64,000 nt of DNA from an uncultured Lachnospiraceae bacterium (GTDB lineage: Bacteria; Bacillota; Clostridia; Lachnospirales; Lachnospiraceae), in assembly GCA_934317845.1 (NCBI GenBank), contig CAKRES010000001.1, positions 1 to 64,000 on the forward strand. The letters run 5' to 3'. Shown piece after piece: positions 6,797 through 15,042 of the stretch. The notes below the pieces were generated by a model that ran no database searches, was not told where the DNA came from, and worked only from the letters and a program-made list of their open reading frames with translations. A program made the translations under genes and the position numbers. The first letter of the stretch is position 1. The number at the start of each line of letters is the position of its first letter.

Positions 6797-7696
6797 ATGG
6801 AAAAAGTGATAGTGCTGCTGGGCGTCTATAATGGGGCAAAATATTTGCAGCAGCAGTTGGATAGTTTATACAGGCAGCAGGGGGTCGAAGTTTTGATCCT
6901 TGCAAGGGACGATGGTTCTACGGATGAGAGCCGTACTATTTTAGAGCAAAATGCAAAGGCACATGCACTTACATGGTTTTCCACGGTACATAAGGGTGTG
7001 GCAGATGGATTTTATGAGCTGATGGAGAAGGCGTGTGAGTGGGATGCCGATTATTATGCTTTTTGCGATCAGGATGATGTATGGGATGAAGACAAGCTTA
7101 TTACCGCCGTGTCGCAGTTAAAGCACTGTAAGCTGGATCGTCCGGCACTTTATTATTGTGGACAGCGTCTGGTGGATCAGGAGCTTCATTTTTTAAGCGA
7201 CCATTATCTGAATGATTCACGCAGTTTAAAAACAAGGTTTGTATTGTCCGATTTTGCGGGGTGTACAGGCGTGTTTAACCGTGCCCTTTTGAATGAAGTC
7301 ATAACATTTAAACCGGATTATATGCTGATGCATGATACATGGGTACTTCGTGTCTGCCTGGGATTAGGAGGAGAAGTGATCGTAGATCCGGCTCCTCATA
7401 TGAGTTACCGGCAGCATCCGGGCAATGCGATCGGATTAAACCGGGGCGTTTTATCTACGATAAAGCAGGTGAAACAGTACGTGTTTTCGTATCAGGTGGA
7501 GCGTGTGACAAAAGAACTGATCAAAGGCTATGGAGACCGGATGGTTCCGGAATACAAAGAGGCAGCGGACTGGATTTTACGCTATCGGACGGATCGGGTG
7601 GCAAGAAAAAAACTGCTTGATAAAACAGAGGTTGATTTTTGCAGCCGAGGACTGAATCTCACGTATTGGTGTAAGATTTTCTTAAAACGGCTTTGA
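6797..7696 (+). CDS. Glycosyltransferase family 2, rhamnosyltransferase-like
   Basis: 299 residues from ATG 6797. The open frame extends back to 6674 inside the previous gene, but only this start gives the GT2 N-terminus VIVLLGVYNGAKYLQQQLDS. DDGSTDES is the nucleotide-binding aspartate motif, and CDQDDVWDEDKL is the DxD-containing motif typical of GT2 enzymes for rhamnan and O-antigen chains. A conserved HDTWV lies further on. It starts four bases after the PssE-like stop and overlaps the next reading frame's leader, so it is part of one operon. Cytoplasmic; donor and acceptor unknown. Confidence 0.85.
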   Translation: MEKVIVLLGVYNGAKYLQQQLDSLYRQQGVEVLILARDDGSTDESRTILEQNAKAHALTWFSTVHKGVADGFYELMEKACEWDADYYAFCDQDDVWDEDKLITAVSQLKHCKLDRPALYYCGQRLVDQELHFLSDHYLNDSRSLKTRFVLSDFAGCTGVFNRALLNEVITFKPDYMLMHDTWVLRVCLGLGGEVIVDPAPHMSYRQHPGNAIGLNRGVLSTIKQVKQYVFSYQVERVTKELIKGYGDRMVPEYKEAADWILRYRTDRVARKKLLDKTEVDFCSRGLNLTYWCKIFLKRL

Positions 7697-7713
7697 GAGA
7701 AGGAGTAGCGAGT

Positions 7714-8547
7714 TTGAAAGTATTAGTGACAGGTGCAAATGGATATTTGGGACAGGGAATTGTAAAAACTCTTTTGGATCAGGGACATGTTGTCATTGCG
7801 GCAGATCGTTCTGATCAGTTCATAGATGAAAGAGCAATACATAAGGTGTGTGATCTGTTTGCGGTAGAAGATCCCTATTCCTTTTTTGAAGAACCGGAGG
7901 TGTTACTTCATCTGGCGTGGAGAGATGGCTTTGTTCATTATTCAGATGCGCATATTGATGATTTGGGGAAACATTTTCATTTCTTGGAGAAAATGTTTGC
8001 TTCTTCGATCGATCATATTGCAGTGATGGGGAGTGTGCATGAGATCGGTTTTTTTGAGGGAAGCGTAAAAGAGGATACTCCGTGCAGACCGGAGAGTTTT
8101 TATGGTATTGCAAAAAATGCACTGCGGGATATGGTGAAGATTCTTTCCAAACAGCAGAACAAGCCGTATCAATGGCTGCGTGGCTATTATATTGTAGGAC
8201 ATGCAGAGGCAGGATGTTCTGTATTTTCTAAGCTATATCAGGCGGCGAAGCGTGGGAAAAAGACATTCCCATTTACGATGGGGCTGAATCAGTTTGATTT
8301 TCTGGATTATCCGGAATTTTGTGAGCAGGTGGCAGTAGCAGTTACACAGCAGGAGGTAAATGGTATGATCAATATCTGTTCCGGTCGCCCGGAGAAGCTT
8401 TCTGATCGTATGGAACGCTTTATCCGTGAAAATGAGCTGGATATTAAGCTCGAATATGGAACTTTTCCGGATCGCCCGTATGATTCCAAGGCAATATGGG
8501 GAGACGATGAGAAGATCAGAAGCATTATGGCAGGAAAAAAGGAGTAG
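7714..8547 (+). CDS. NAD-dependent epimerase/dehydratase family (extended SDR)
   Basis: 277 residues from TTG 7714. GAGAAGGAG lies eight bases upstream and translation then opens directly with the Rossmann motif KVLVTGANGYLGQG (GxxGxxG). VLLHLAW stands where family members have a strand before the active site, and FYGIAKNALRD supplies the catalytic YxxxK. The protein is shorter than typical 310-340 residue sugar-nucleotide epimerases and could be a reductase such as an RmlD- or UDP-sugar-acting type; substrate unknown. It sits between two glycosyltransferases, so it likely makes or modifies an activated sugar for this polymer. Confidence 0.8.
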   Translation: MKVLVTGANGYLGQGIVKTLLDQGHVVIAADRSDQFIDERAIHKVCDLFAVEDPYSFFEEPEVLLHLAWRDGFVHYSDAHIDDLGKHFHFLEKMFASSIDHIAVMGSVHEIGFFEGSVKEDTPCRPESFYGIAKNALRDMVKILSKQQNKPYQWLRGYYIVGHAEAGCSVFSKLYQAAKRGKKTFPFTMGLNQFDFLDYPEFCEQVAVAVTQQEVNGMINICSGRPEKLSDRMERFIRENELDIKLEYGTFPDRPYDSKAIWGDDEKIRSIMAGKKE

Positions 8548-8552
8548 CAAAG

Positions 8553-9641
8553 ATGGAAACAGAACAGATTTTGTTCAGTATTGTGGTTCCTGTTTATAAT
8601 GTGGAGCAGTATTTAGAGGATTGCATCACTTCGATCACTGGTCAGATTGATGATGCATTAAAGAATTGCGTAGAGATTTTGCTGATCGATGATGGTTCCA
8701 CGGACCAAAGTGGCAGATTGTGTGATCGCTTCAAAGAACGCTACCCTTTCTTGATCCGTGTTGTGCATAAGGAAAATGAAGGACTTTTGGCAACGAGAAG
8801 ACGGGGTTATGAGTTGGCGAAAGGCATGTACATTGTGAATTGTGATTCGGATGATATGCTCGAAGCGGGAGCTCTTACAAAACTCAGACAATGTATCCGG
8901 CAGGAAAAGGAGCCGGATGTTATCCTTTATAATTATCAGGTGTATGACGGGGAGAAAAAGGCGGTAGAGTTTGAACATATTTTTCCAACGGAAGCATCGT
9001 GCCGGATCAAAAAGGAGGCAGTTTTGCGGGAATTTTTATATAGCCGCAGTATCATCAGTCTTTGTTGTAAAGCATACAAGCGTGAGTGCCTTGACCAGAA
9101 CAGGGATGTTTCTCTGTATGGACGTTTGAGTACGGGGGAAGATACGCTGCAAAGTGTGGAGATTTTTGACCGGGCATCGTCCTTTGTTTATCTGGACGAA
9201 GCATTATATAATTACCGTGTTGGATCAGGTATGACCAATCGCTTTGATCCTCATTTTTATTCTACATTTCGGAAAATTTTTGCGGACAGCATGAAAACGA
9301 TCAAGCATTGGGAGTTCCCGGAAAAAGAGCAGGCTCTTTCGTGTAAGGTTTTGTCTACGGCAGGCCGCTCGATCACACAGTCCCGTTTTTTTGAATGGAG
9401 CAGTACAAAGGAACATAAGACTTATTTGAAGAAGATACAAAACGATTCATTTTTTCAATCGTATCACCGCTATTTGTTTTCGGTAAGAATGCGTTTGCAG
9501 ACGGACTATGTTGTGCTGGATTTCTTATTGGCACGTGGATGGTTGACAATGATCGTATGGCTGCTTCGGATCAAGAACCGTACAGAACATAAGAAGGGAA
9601 CTGACAGGAATAAAGAGAGGAACATATCAGATGGAAAGTAG
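8553..9641 (+). CDS. Glycosyltransferase family 2 (EpsJ-like)
   Basis: 362 residues. The GT-A start SIVVPVYNVEQYLEDC is followed by LIDDGSTDQSGRLCDRF, the acceptor-side motif NEGLLATRRRGYELA, and the metal-binding CDSDDMLE. STGEDTL near residue 200 is the usual catalytic-base ED(T/L) motif. The C-terminal 80 residues are basic and helical, consistent with peripheral membrane association. ATG 8553 follows the previous stop by five bases. It probably adds one sugar to the lipid-linked repeat unit; specificity unknown. Confidence 0.85.
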   Translation: METEQILFSIVVPVYNVEQYLEDCITSITGQIDDALKNCVEILLIDDGSTDQSGRLCDRFKERYPFLIRVVHKENEGLLATRRRGYELAKGMYIVNCDSDDMLEAGALTKLRQCIRQEKEPDVILYNYQVYDGEKKAVEFEHIFPTEASCRIKKEAVLREFLYSRSIISLCCKAYKRECLDQNRDVSLYGRLSTGEDTLQSVEIFDRASSFVYLDEALYNYRVGSGMTNRFDPHFYSTFRKIFADSMKTIKHWEFPEKEQALSCKVLSTAGRSITQSRFFEWSSTKEHKTYLKKIQNDSFFQSYHRYLFSVRMRLQTDYVVLDFLLARGWLTMIVWLLRIKNRTEHKKGTDRNKERNISDGK

Positions 9642-10374
9642 GGAGCATGTTTGCACGATCATAGTCATATACAATGATCCTACGATATTAGATGGATTTC
9701 TTACTTCATTAAAAACACAGGAAGGCGTGAAGTATCAGCTTCTGCTGCTTGATAACTGCCGGGATGTCTTTTCGGGAGCGAGACAGGCATATAATTCTGT
9801 ATTGGATCAGGTAGAATTTCCTTATGTAATATGTTGTCATCCGGATATCCGTTTTTTAGAAAAGGATGCACTAAAATACATGATAGAAGCAGTGGAACAG
9901 ATTCCTTCCTTTGGTGTTGTCGGTGTGGCAGGGTGTCCGGAGGGGAAAAAGTGGGAATTGCTTTCCGGTATTTTGCATGGAAAGGAAAGAAAGCAGGCCG
10001 GCATTCCGGTTTCAAAGGCAACTCTCGTACAGACTGTGGATGAGTGTTTCTTTGTAATGGAAAAGGAATTTTTGCAGGATGTTCGTTTTTCCTATCTTCC
10101 CGGCTGGCATCAATATGCAGTGGAGCAGTGCCTTAGAGCCAAAGAAGAAGGCAGGGACAATTATGTTATTCCGGCAAAGCTGTGGCATTTGTCTGATGGG
10201 GCTTCGCTTGGACCTTCTTATATGAAAATGCTGGAAGTGCTGATCGCGGCTTATCCGGAATTTTCATACATGAATACGACAGTAAAACAGTGGAAGACGA
10301 AAGGGGTAGTATCATTTTGCTATCGGAAGTATTATCTGTGCAAGCAGTGGATCAAACAGAAGATTTACCGTTGA
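9631..10374 (+). CDS. Divergent glycosyltransferase family 2-like protein
   Basis: 247 residues. ATG 9631 overlaps the end of the previous gene by 11 bases, with GAGGAAC upstream. The start CTIIVIYNDPTILDGFLTSL and the segment LLLLDN are GT2-like, and CHPDIRFLEKDAL stands where GT2 enzymes carry DxD. Here it reads D-I-R, so the classical metal-binding pair is incomplete. KLWHLSDGAS follows, with the His often seen near the GT2 active site. Either a variant enzyme or a non-catalytic partner; operon position argues for a role in the same polysaccharide. Confidence 0.7.
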   Translation: MESREHVCTIIVIYNDPTILDGFLTSLKTQEGVKYQLLLLDNCRDVFSGARQAYNSVLDQVEFPYVICCHPDIRFLEKDALKYMIEAVEQIPSFGVVGVAGCPEGKKWELLSGILHGKERKQAGIPVSKATLVQTVDECFFVMEKEFLQDVRFSYLPGWHQYAVEQCLRAKEEGRDNYVIPAKLWHLSDGASLGPSYMKMLEVLIAAYPEFSYMNTTVKQWKTKGVVSFCYRKYYLCKQWIKQKIYR

Positions 10375-11288
10375 TTTCTGTGATCATGAGCACGTATAAT
10401 GAGACAAAAGAAGAATTAGAGCAAAGCATTTCCTCTATTTTGGAACAGAGCTATCCCAATGTGGAGTTTTTAATCTGTCAGGATGATCCGGAACAGACCG
10501 TGCTTTCACAGGTACTTGCTGCATGTCATGACAGCAGGATACGGCTTCTTAAAAATGAGCAGAACAGGGGACTGGTTGCCAGCTTAAACCGTTTGTTACA
10601 GGAGGCGAAGGGCAGTCTGATCGCACGTATGGATGCGGATGATGTAGCAGAGCGTGACCGTCTGGAAAAACAGTACCGTTATTTGAAACAGAATCGGCTT
10701 GACATGACAGGCTGTGCGATTGCAACAGGCAGAAAGCCGGGGGAAGAGGCAGTGATCCTGACATTTCCGGAAACGGAAAAACAGATCAGAAGTTGTGTGC
10801 GGTATGGCAATTGCATGGCGCATCCGACCTGGCTGGTAAAAAAAGAAGTATATGAAACACTTTCCGGTTATCGGAATATGCCGTTTTGTGAGGATTATGA
10901 CTTTTTGCTGCGAGTGCTTTCAGGTGGCAGCTTTGCTGTGGGGAACTGTCCGGAGGTAGGATTATTTTATCGTGTAAGAGAGCAGGGAATTTCCAAACAC
11001 AACATGGTGACGCAGTATCTGTTCAGCCGTTTTCTTGCAAAGAACAGAAGACAGATCACTGCGATTACAGAACAGACATTAAAAACATATGCAGCTTCTG
11101 TTTCATACCAAAAGGAACAGAGCAAGTATGAAGCATTTTTAGAAACAAAACAAAGGGTCAGAAAAGAAAAAAAGGTACGGAATATCATTCAGTTACTGTT
11201 TCAGAAATATACCTATCTCTTTTTGGCAGAGCGGCTCAACCGTTATCATCAGAAATGGTGGCAGAGAAACAGGAGAGGACAGAAATGA
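10317..11288 (+). CDS. Glycosyltransferase family 2
   Basis: About 323 residues from TTG 10317, preferred because AAAGGGG precedes it by ten bases; the frame opens at GTG 10290, and both starts lie inside the previous gene. Motifs: LISVIMSTYNETKEELEQSI, the strand LICQDD, the donor-site ARMDADDVAERDRLEKQ with intact DxD, and MAHPTWL followed by CEDYDFLLR with the catalytic ED. This matches GT2 enzymes of capsule and teichoic-type pathways. The stop TGA overlaps the next start (ATGA at 11285-11288), indicating coupling. Sugar specificity unknown. Confidence 0.83.
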   Translation: MLSEVLSVQAVDQTEDLPLISVIMSTYNETKEELEQSISSILEQSYPNVEFLICQDDPEQTVLSQVLAACHDSRIRLLKNEQNRGLVASLNRLLQEAKGSLIARMDADDVAERDRLEKQYRYLKQNRLDMTGCAIATGRKPGEEAVILTFPETEKQIRSCVRYGNCMAHPTWLVKKEVYETLSGYRNMPFCEDYDFLLRVLSGGSFAVGNCPEVGLFYRVREQGISKHNMVTQYLFSRFLAKNRRQITAITEQTLKTYAASVSYQKEQSKYEAFLETKQRVRKEKKVRNIIQLLFQKYTYLFLAERLNRYHQKWWQRNRRGQK

Positions 11289-11908
11289 CATTATTACGAA
11301 ATATATGGCATGAGATCAAATGGGTCTGGATCTTAAAAATGGAACTGGGGATGCGAAAAAAGAAATCCTTTTTTGCATTTGGAAAAGAGTCTGTAATGCA
11401 GTGTCCGCTCAAACAGCTTTCCGGAGCAGAAAAAATTGCGATCGGAGATCATACTACTGTGCTTAAAAACAGCCGTATGGCGGTGTATCAGCCGGAAAAA
11501 AGCCGTGACGCTGCAATACAGATTGGAAATGGCTGTTACATCGGTTATGATTTCACGGTGCTTACAACAGGACGCACAACGGTGACTATCGGAGATCATG
11601 TGCTGATCGCTTCGGATGTGGTGATCACCGGTGAAAACCATGGCATTGATCCGGAATCTGAGATCCCTTATATGGATCAGGAGCTTTCTGAAAATGCAGT
11701 TGTGATCGGTGATGGATGCTGGATCGGAGAAAAAGTGATCATTCTGCCGGGTGTGACGATTGGAGAAAAGGCGGTCATAGGCGCGGGGAGCGTTGTGACA
11801 AAATCCGTTCCGCCGCTCAGCATTGCAGTGGGAAATCCGGCACGGGTGATCAAACGTTATAATCAAGAAATACATCAGTGGGAGCAGGTCAAGGATGGAG
11901 CAGAATAA
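11285..11908 (+). CDS. Left-handed beta-helix acyltransferase (WbbJ-like O-acetyltransferase)
   Basis: 207 residues from ATG 11285, with AGGAGAGG just before it; the frame extends to GTG 11255 without better support. Hexapeptide-repeat turns are evident: IQIGNGCYIGYDF, VTIGDHVLIASDV, VVIGDGCWIGEK, VTIGEKAVIGAGS. The catalytic-His region is VVITGENHGIDPES. The ending VPPLSIAVGNPARVIKRY is diagnostic of the NodL/WbbJ/maltose-acetyltransferase class. It probably O-acetylates a sugar of the polymer using acetyl-CoA in the cytosol. Overlaps both neighbours. Confidence 0.85.
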   Translation: MTLLRNIWHEIKWVWILKMELGMRKKKSFFAFGKESVMQCPLKQLSGAEKIAIGDHTTVLKNSRMAVYQPEKSRDAAIQIGNGCYIGYDFTVLTTGRTTVTIGDHVLIASDVVITGENHGIDPESEIPYMDQELSENAVVIGDGCWIGEKVIILPGVTIGEKAVIGAGSVVTKSVPPLSIAVGNPARVIKRYNQEIHQWEQVKDGAE

Positions 11909-12815
11909 AATCTATCTTCCGTTACAGGGAAGAATCGGAAATCAGTTATTTCAATATGCATTTGCCAGATCGATACAAAAAAAGATGGGGGCGGGGGCTG
12001 TCCTTGTGATGGACGATTCGGAAATTTTGCGATGTGGTTGGGAAAACTCTCTGCCGTATTATAATCTTCCGGATGTTTCCTATGTACATGAGAATGTAAT
12101 GGAACAGAATCGGTTTTCCAGACCATGGTTTTTGCGGAAAATGTATCGTGGACTGACAAGAAATAAGGATTACAGGAAAAAATATGAATGGGAGAAGCGG
12201 TTGAGTCCTTTTTTTCAGAAACATGGCATGTTTTTGTGTGAAAATGGATATTTGCCGGAATATTGTAATCTTACCGGTCCGGTTTATCTGGATGGTTTTT
12301 TTCAATCGCACCATTATTTTGAAGCAATGGATGCGGAGATAAAGGATTTGTTGGATGGAAACCAGTTTGCACAACTAGCATCGTATCCTAATATTGATCT
12401 GTTGCGGAACCGTAACAGTGTATGTATCAGTGTGAAGGTAGAGCATAACGTAGGAAGTTCCATGTATGATGTGTGTACGATGCAGTATTGGAAAGAGGCG
12501 ATTAAATATGTAACCGGGCAGGTAGAAGATCCTCTCTTTTTTATCTGTTCTGATAATGTTCCTTATGTATTATCGCATTTGATCGATGCAAATCAGTTTG
12601 ATTATGTGGAACAGAGCCGGGAATTTCCGGTTCATGTGTCATTGGCTGCGATGGCGGAGTGTAAGCATTTTATCATTGGAAATACGACATTTGGCTGGTG
12701 GGCGCAGTATCTGAGCCGGAATCCGGAGAAAATTGTGGTGGCACCAAGCCGGTGGATGGCAGTGGATATGCCGATCGATCTTTATCAGGATGGCTGGCAT
12801 CTGGTGGAAGTATAG
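11895..12815 (+). CDS. GT11 alpha-1,2-fucosyltransferase-like protein with an altered donor motif
   Basis: 306 residues. It starts with the GT11 signature GRIGNQLFQYAFARSIQ and near the C-terminus has AMAECKHFIIGNTTFGWWAQ, matching the family's 'SKCKHNIIANSTFSWWG' block. Canonical family members have HxRRGDY in the middle, which holds the GDP-fucose phosphates. Here the equivalent segment reads CISVKVEHNVGSSMYDVC, without the Arg pair or the GDY. The fold is therefore GT11-like, but donor use may differ or a sub-clade motif may apply. No GDP-fucose synthesis genes occur in the window. ATG 11895 overlaps the acyltransferase gene by 14 bases. Confidence 0.75.
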   Translation: MEQNKIYLPLQGRIGNQLFQYAFARSIQKKMGAGAVLVMDDSEILRCGWENSLPYYNLPDVSYVHENVMEQNRFSRPWFLRKMYRGLTRNKDYRKKYEWEKRLSPFFQKHGMFLCENGYLPEYCNLTGPVYLDGFFQSHHYFEAMDAEIKDLLDGNQFAQLASYPNIDLLRNRNSVCISVKVEHNVGSSMYDVCTMQYWKEAIKYVTGQVEDPLFFICSDNVPYVLSHLIDANQFDYVEQSREFPVHVSLAAMAECKHFIIGNTTFGWWAQYLSRNPEKIVVAPSRWMAVDMPIDLYQDGWHLVEV

Positions 12816-12855
12816 AGCGCCCTTCTAAAACGAAATTAAAGGAGCTTTTTTGTCT

Positions 12856-13377
12856 ATGACATTTTACTGGATACAAAATCATTATATTTCCATTTTGGTC
12901 TTTGGACTGGTTTCCTTCGTTCTGCTTTCTATTCTGGAACGGGTGACCGGAAAACGATGGCTGTGGGTTGTATGTGCAGTATTGGTGAGTATTGTTTATG
13001 TGCTGGCACTTTACACGGTGACATTAAAGGAACGCATACCGGATGGAAATTACCACTACAATCTGACTCTGTTCTGGTCTTACCGGGAGATCATAAAGAA
13101 TCATGACACATTTCTCCTACAGGAAAACATTCAGAATGTTGCGGTATTTATCCCGCTTGGGGTATTGCTTTGTGAATCATTCAAATACCGGATCAAATGG
13201 TATCAGGCGATGTTGACTGGAGCAGCGATCAGCCTTGTGATTGAATTGACGCAGCTTTTGACGACGATGGGACTGTTTGAGTTTGATGATATTTTTCATA
13301 ACACGCTTGGAACGATGCTTGGTTTTTTCTTTGCGAGAGCCGTGCAGAAGGTATTGGGCGTCACATACGCAGACTGA
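12856..13377 (+). CDS. VanZ-like membrane protein
   Basis: About 173 residues from ATG 12856, or two more from TTG 12850; AAAGGAG lies upstream of both. Four hydrophobic segments are visible, the first at residues 10-27, the second ending near 55. The VanZ-family core LFWSYREI, then ENIQNVAVFIPLGVLL, then VIELTQLLTTMGLFEFDDIF with the polar residues inside the membrane, is clear. VanZ proteins are associated with teicoplanin resistance in enterococci, but most relatives are of unknown role in envelope metabolism. It ends the glycosyltransferase block: its stop codon lies inside a strong terminator. Confidence 0.85.
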   Translation: MTFYWIQNHYISILVFGLVSFVLLSILERVTGKRWLWVVCAVLVSIVYVLALYTVTLKERIPDGNYHYNLTLFWSYREIIKNHDTFLLQENIQNVAVFIPLGVLLCESFKYRIKWYQAMLTGAAISLVIELTQLLTTMGLFEFDDIFHNTLGTMLGFFFARAVQKVLGVTYAD

Positions 13378-13391
13378 GGTCTGCGTTTTTT
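13367..13391 (+). terminator. Rho-independent terminator overlapping the VanZ-like stop
   Basis: ACGCAGAC (13367-13374), loop TGAG, GTCTGCGT (13379-13386), then T-rich. The TGA stop of the upstream gene forms the loop, so a ribosome at the stop could interfere with folding. Confidence 0.85.
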
Positions 13392-13421
13392 ATGTGAAAT
13401 TAAAGTGTGATGGGTAAATAG

Positions 13422-13450
13422 TTGCGGTTTTTGTCAAAAATAGGTATAAT
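13422..13450 (+). promoter_or_regulatory. Promoter of the O-antigen-ligase-like operon
   Basis: TTGCGG (13422-13427), a 17-base spacer and a perfect TATAAT (13445-13450), 31 bases before ATG 13481, directly after a terminator. Confidence 0.65.
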
Positions 13451-13480
13451 ACTATTATCTATGTTTATAAGGAGGATATC

Positions 13481-15016
13481 ATGAAAGCAAATCGTGTGAC
13501 CACGGGGGAGACATTGGGAGACATTATTGCGAAGTTGGCATTGTTTTTGATCATGATCGGGTTGCCCATTTATATGGATAAGAATTTTTATACGGCGTTG
13601 ATCGGTGCAAAGGCACATTGTTATAGTATGATCGCAGTCGTGTTGCTTCTTGCGTTACTTGGCTACTTGTTATATGGCATTTTCAGTAAGGAGATTTTTT
13701 CATTAAAGGATAGTCCGGTATTAAAAAAGCCGGTGCTTTTGGATCTTGCAATCGTAGTATTTGCCGCTTCCATCCTGATTTCTTTTGTGGCATCTTCTGA
13801 TAAGGCAGCATGTTTTTGGGGAACGAACGGGTTCCGTTGTGGAACGTTTATGGCGGGAACGCTGTTTTTGTTTTATTTTGTGTTTTCCTTTACGATGCGT
13901 GCCAACCGCAAAACATGGGATATGATCTTTGTCGTGGCTGACATCATCTGTGCATGGATCCTGTTAAATTCTGTTTCCGTTGATATTTTAAATATGCATG
14001 CGCAGATCGTGGAGTACCAGTATTTTGAGTATTTTTCAAGCTTGGGGCAGATGGATAGTGTAACGGCGTATCTATGTCTGATGATCCCGGTCGGCATTGT
14101 CTTTTTCTTACATGCTCAAAAAAGAGAGGATTACCTGTTTTACGGCACATTTGTTGCGTTGGGACTCGGCTCTATGTTTGCGATACAGACTGACGGAATC
14201 TATTTCGGTGTTGCGTTTTGCGGCGTATTTTTACTTCCTTATATTTTTGAAACATACGATCGGGTGCGGAATACGTTGTTTTTAGGTGTTATCGCTGGTG
14301 CAGATCTTACGGTTTTGAGTTTTTTACATCTTCTGGTGCCGGATCGGATGAAGCAGGGAGATGGTGTATCGCTGTTTCTGATCAGGCACTGGCTTGGTGC
14401 AGTACTTCTTGTTTTGTGTCTGGCATTCCTTTTCCTGTTTCAGAAAAAGGGAAAGACGGTATCGCAGAAGGTGTTTCAGGTACTTGGACGGATCGGTTCT
14501 GCTTTAATGATCCTGCTTCTTTTGGGATTTGCTGTATTTAGTGCAATGAATTTTGATGAGAGATGGGGAAATGGACGTGGTGCAATCTGGAGTGCCAGTG
14601 TGACAATGTTTTCTGATATGTCTGCGTTCCGCAAGCTGTTTGGATATGGTCTGGAAATGATCCGGGATCAGTTGACTCCGATCGTAAATTGGGGGCTTGG
14701 AGTGTCCAATTCGCATAATAATGTATTAGAAGTGCTTCTTTGTCTCGGCATTTTTGGACTGCTTGCTTACTTTTTTGTATGGGCTGCTATTGTTATTCCG
14801 TTTCTGCGCAGAAAGAAGCAGCCACTCTCCATGGAAGCAGTTGCTTATTTTATGGCACTGGTTGCTTATTTTGGACAGTCGATCGTAGGAAATCCATACT
14901 CGTTGACGATTCCAATGGTTGGCATGATGGTGATCTTATATCGCAGTGAAATGTGTCATGTGGTACGGAAAAGTTATGCTGAACAGTCAAGATCCCGCAA
15001 AAAGAAACGCAGATAA
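13481..15016 (+). CDS. O-antigen ligase / Wzy-type membrane protein, copy 1
   Basis: 511 residues with about ten to twelve hydrophobic segments, beginning LALFLIMIGLPIYMDKNF. AAGGAGG precedes ATG 13481. Near the C-terminus FGYGLEMIRDQL and SNSHNNVLEVLLCLGIFGLLAYFFVW match the Wzy_C / O-antigen-ligase region, whose conserved His (S-H-N-N) takes part in glycan transfer from the undecaprenyl carrier. The tail is basic (RSRKKKRR). In Gram-positive bacteria such proteins polymerise or attach capsule and wall polysaccharides outside the membrane, which fits the operon before it. The next gene is a paralogue of the same architecture. Confidence 0.8.
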   Translation: MKANRVTTGETLGDIIAKLALFLIMIGLPIYMDKNFYTALIGAKAHCYSMIAVVLLLALLGYLLYGIFSKEIFSLKDSPVLKKPVLLDLAIVVFAASILISFVASSDKAACFWGTNGFRCGTFMAGTLFLFYFVFSFTMRANRKTWDMIFVVADIICAWILLNSVSVDILNMHAQIVEYQYFEYFSSLGQMDSVTAYLCLMIPVGIVFFLHAQKREDYLFYGTFVALGLGSMFAIQTDGIYFGVAFCGVFLLPYIFETYDRVRNTLFLGVIAGADLTVLSFLHLLVPDRMKQGDGVSLFLIRHWLGAVLLVLCLAFLFLFQKKGKTVSQKVFQVLGRIGSALMILLLLGFAVFSAMNFDERWGNGRGAIWSASVTMFSDMSAFRKLFGYGLEMIRDQLTPIVNWGLGVSNSHNNVLEVLLCLGIFGLLAYFFVWAAIVIPFLRRKKQPLSMEAVAYFMALVAYFGQSIVGNPYSLTIPMVGMMVILYRSEMCHVVRKSYAEQSRSRKKKRR

Positions 15017-15042
15017 TGGGAAAAAGAAAAGAGGTTTTTGTG

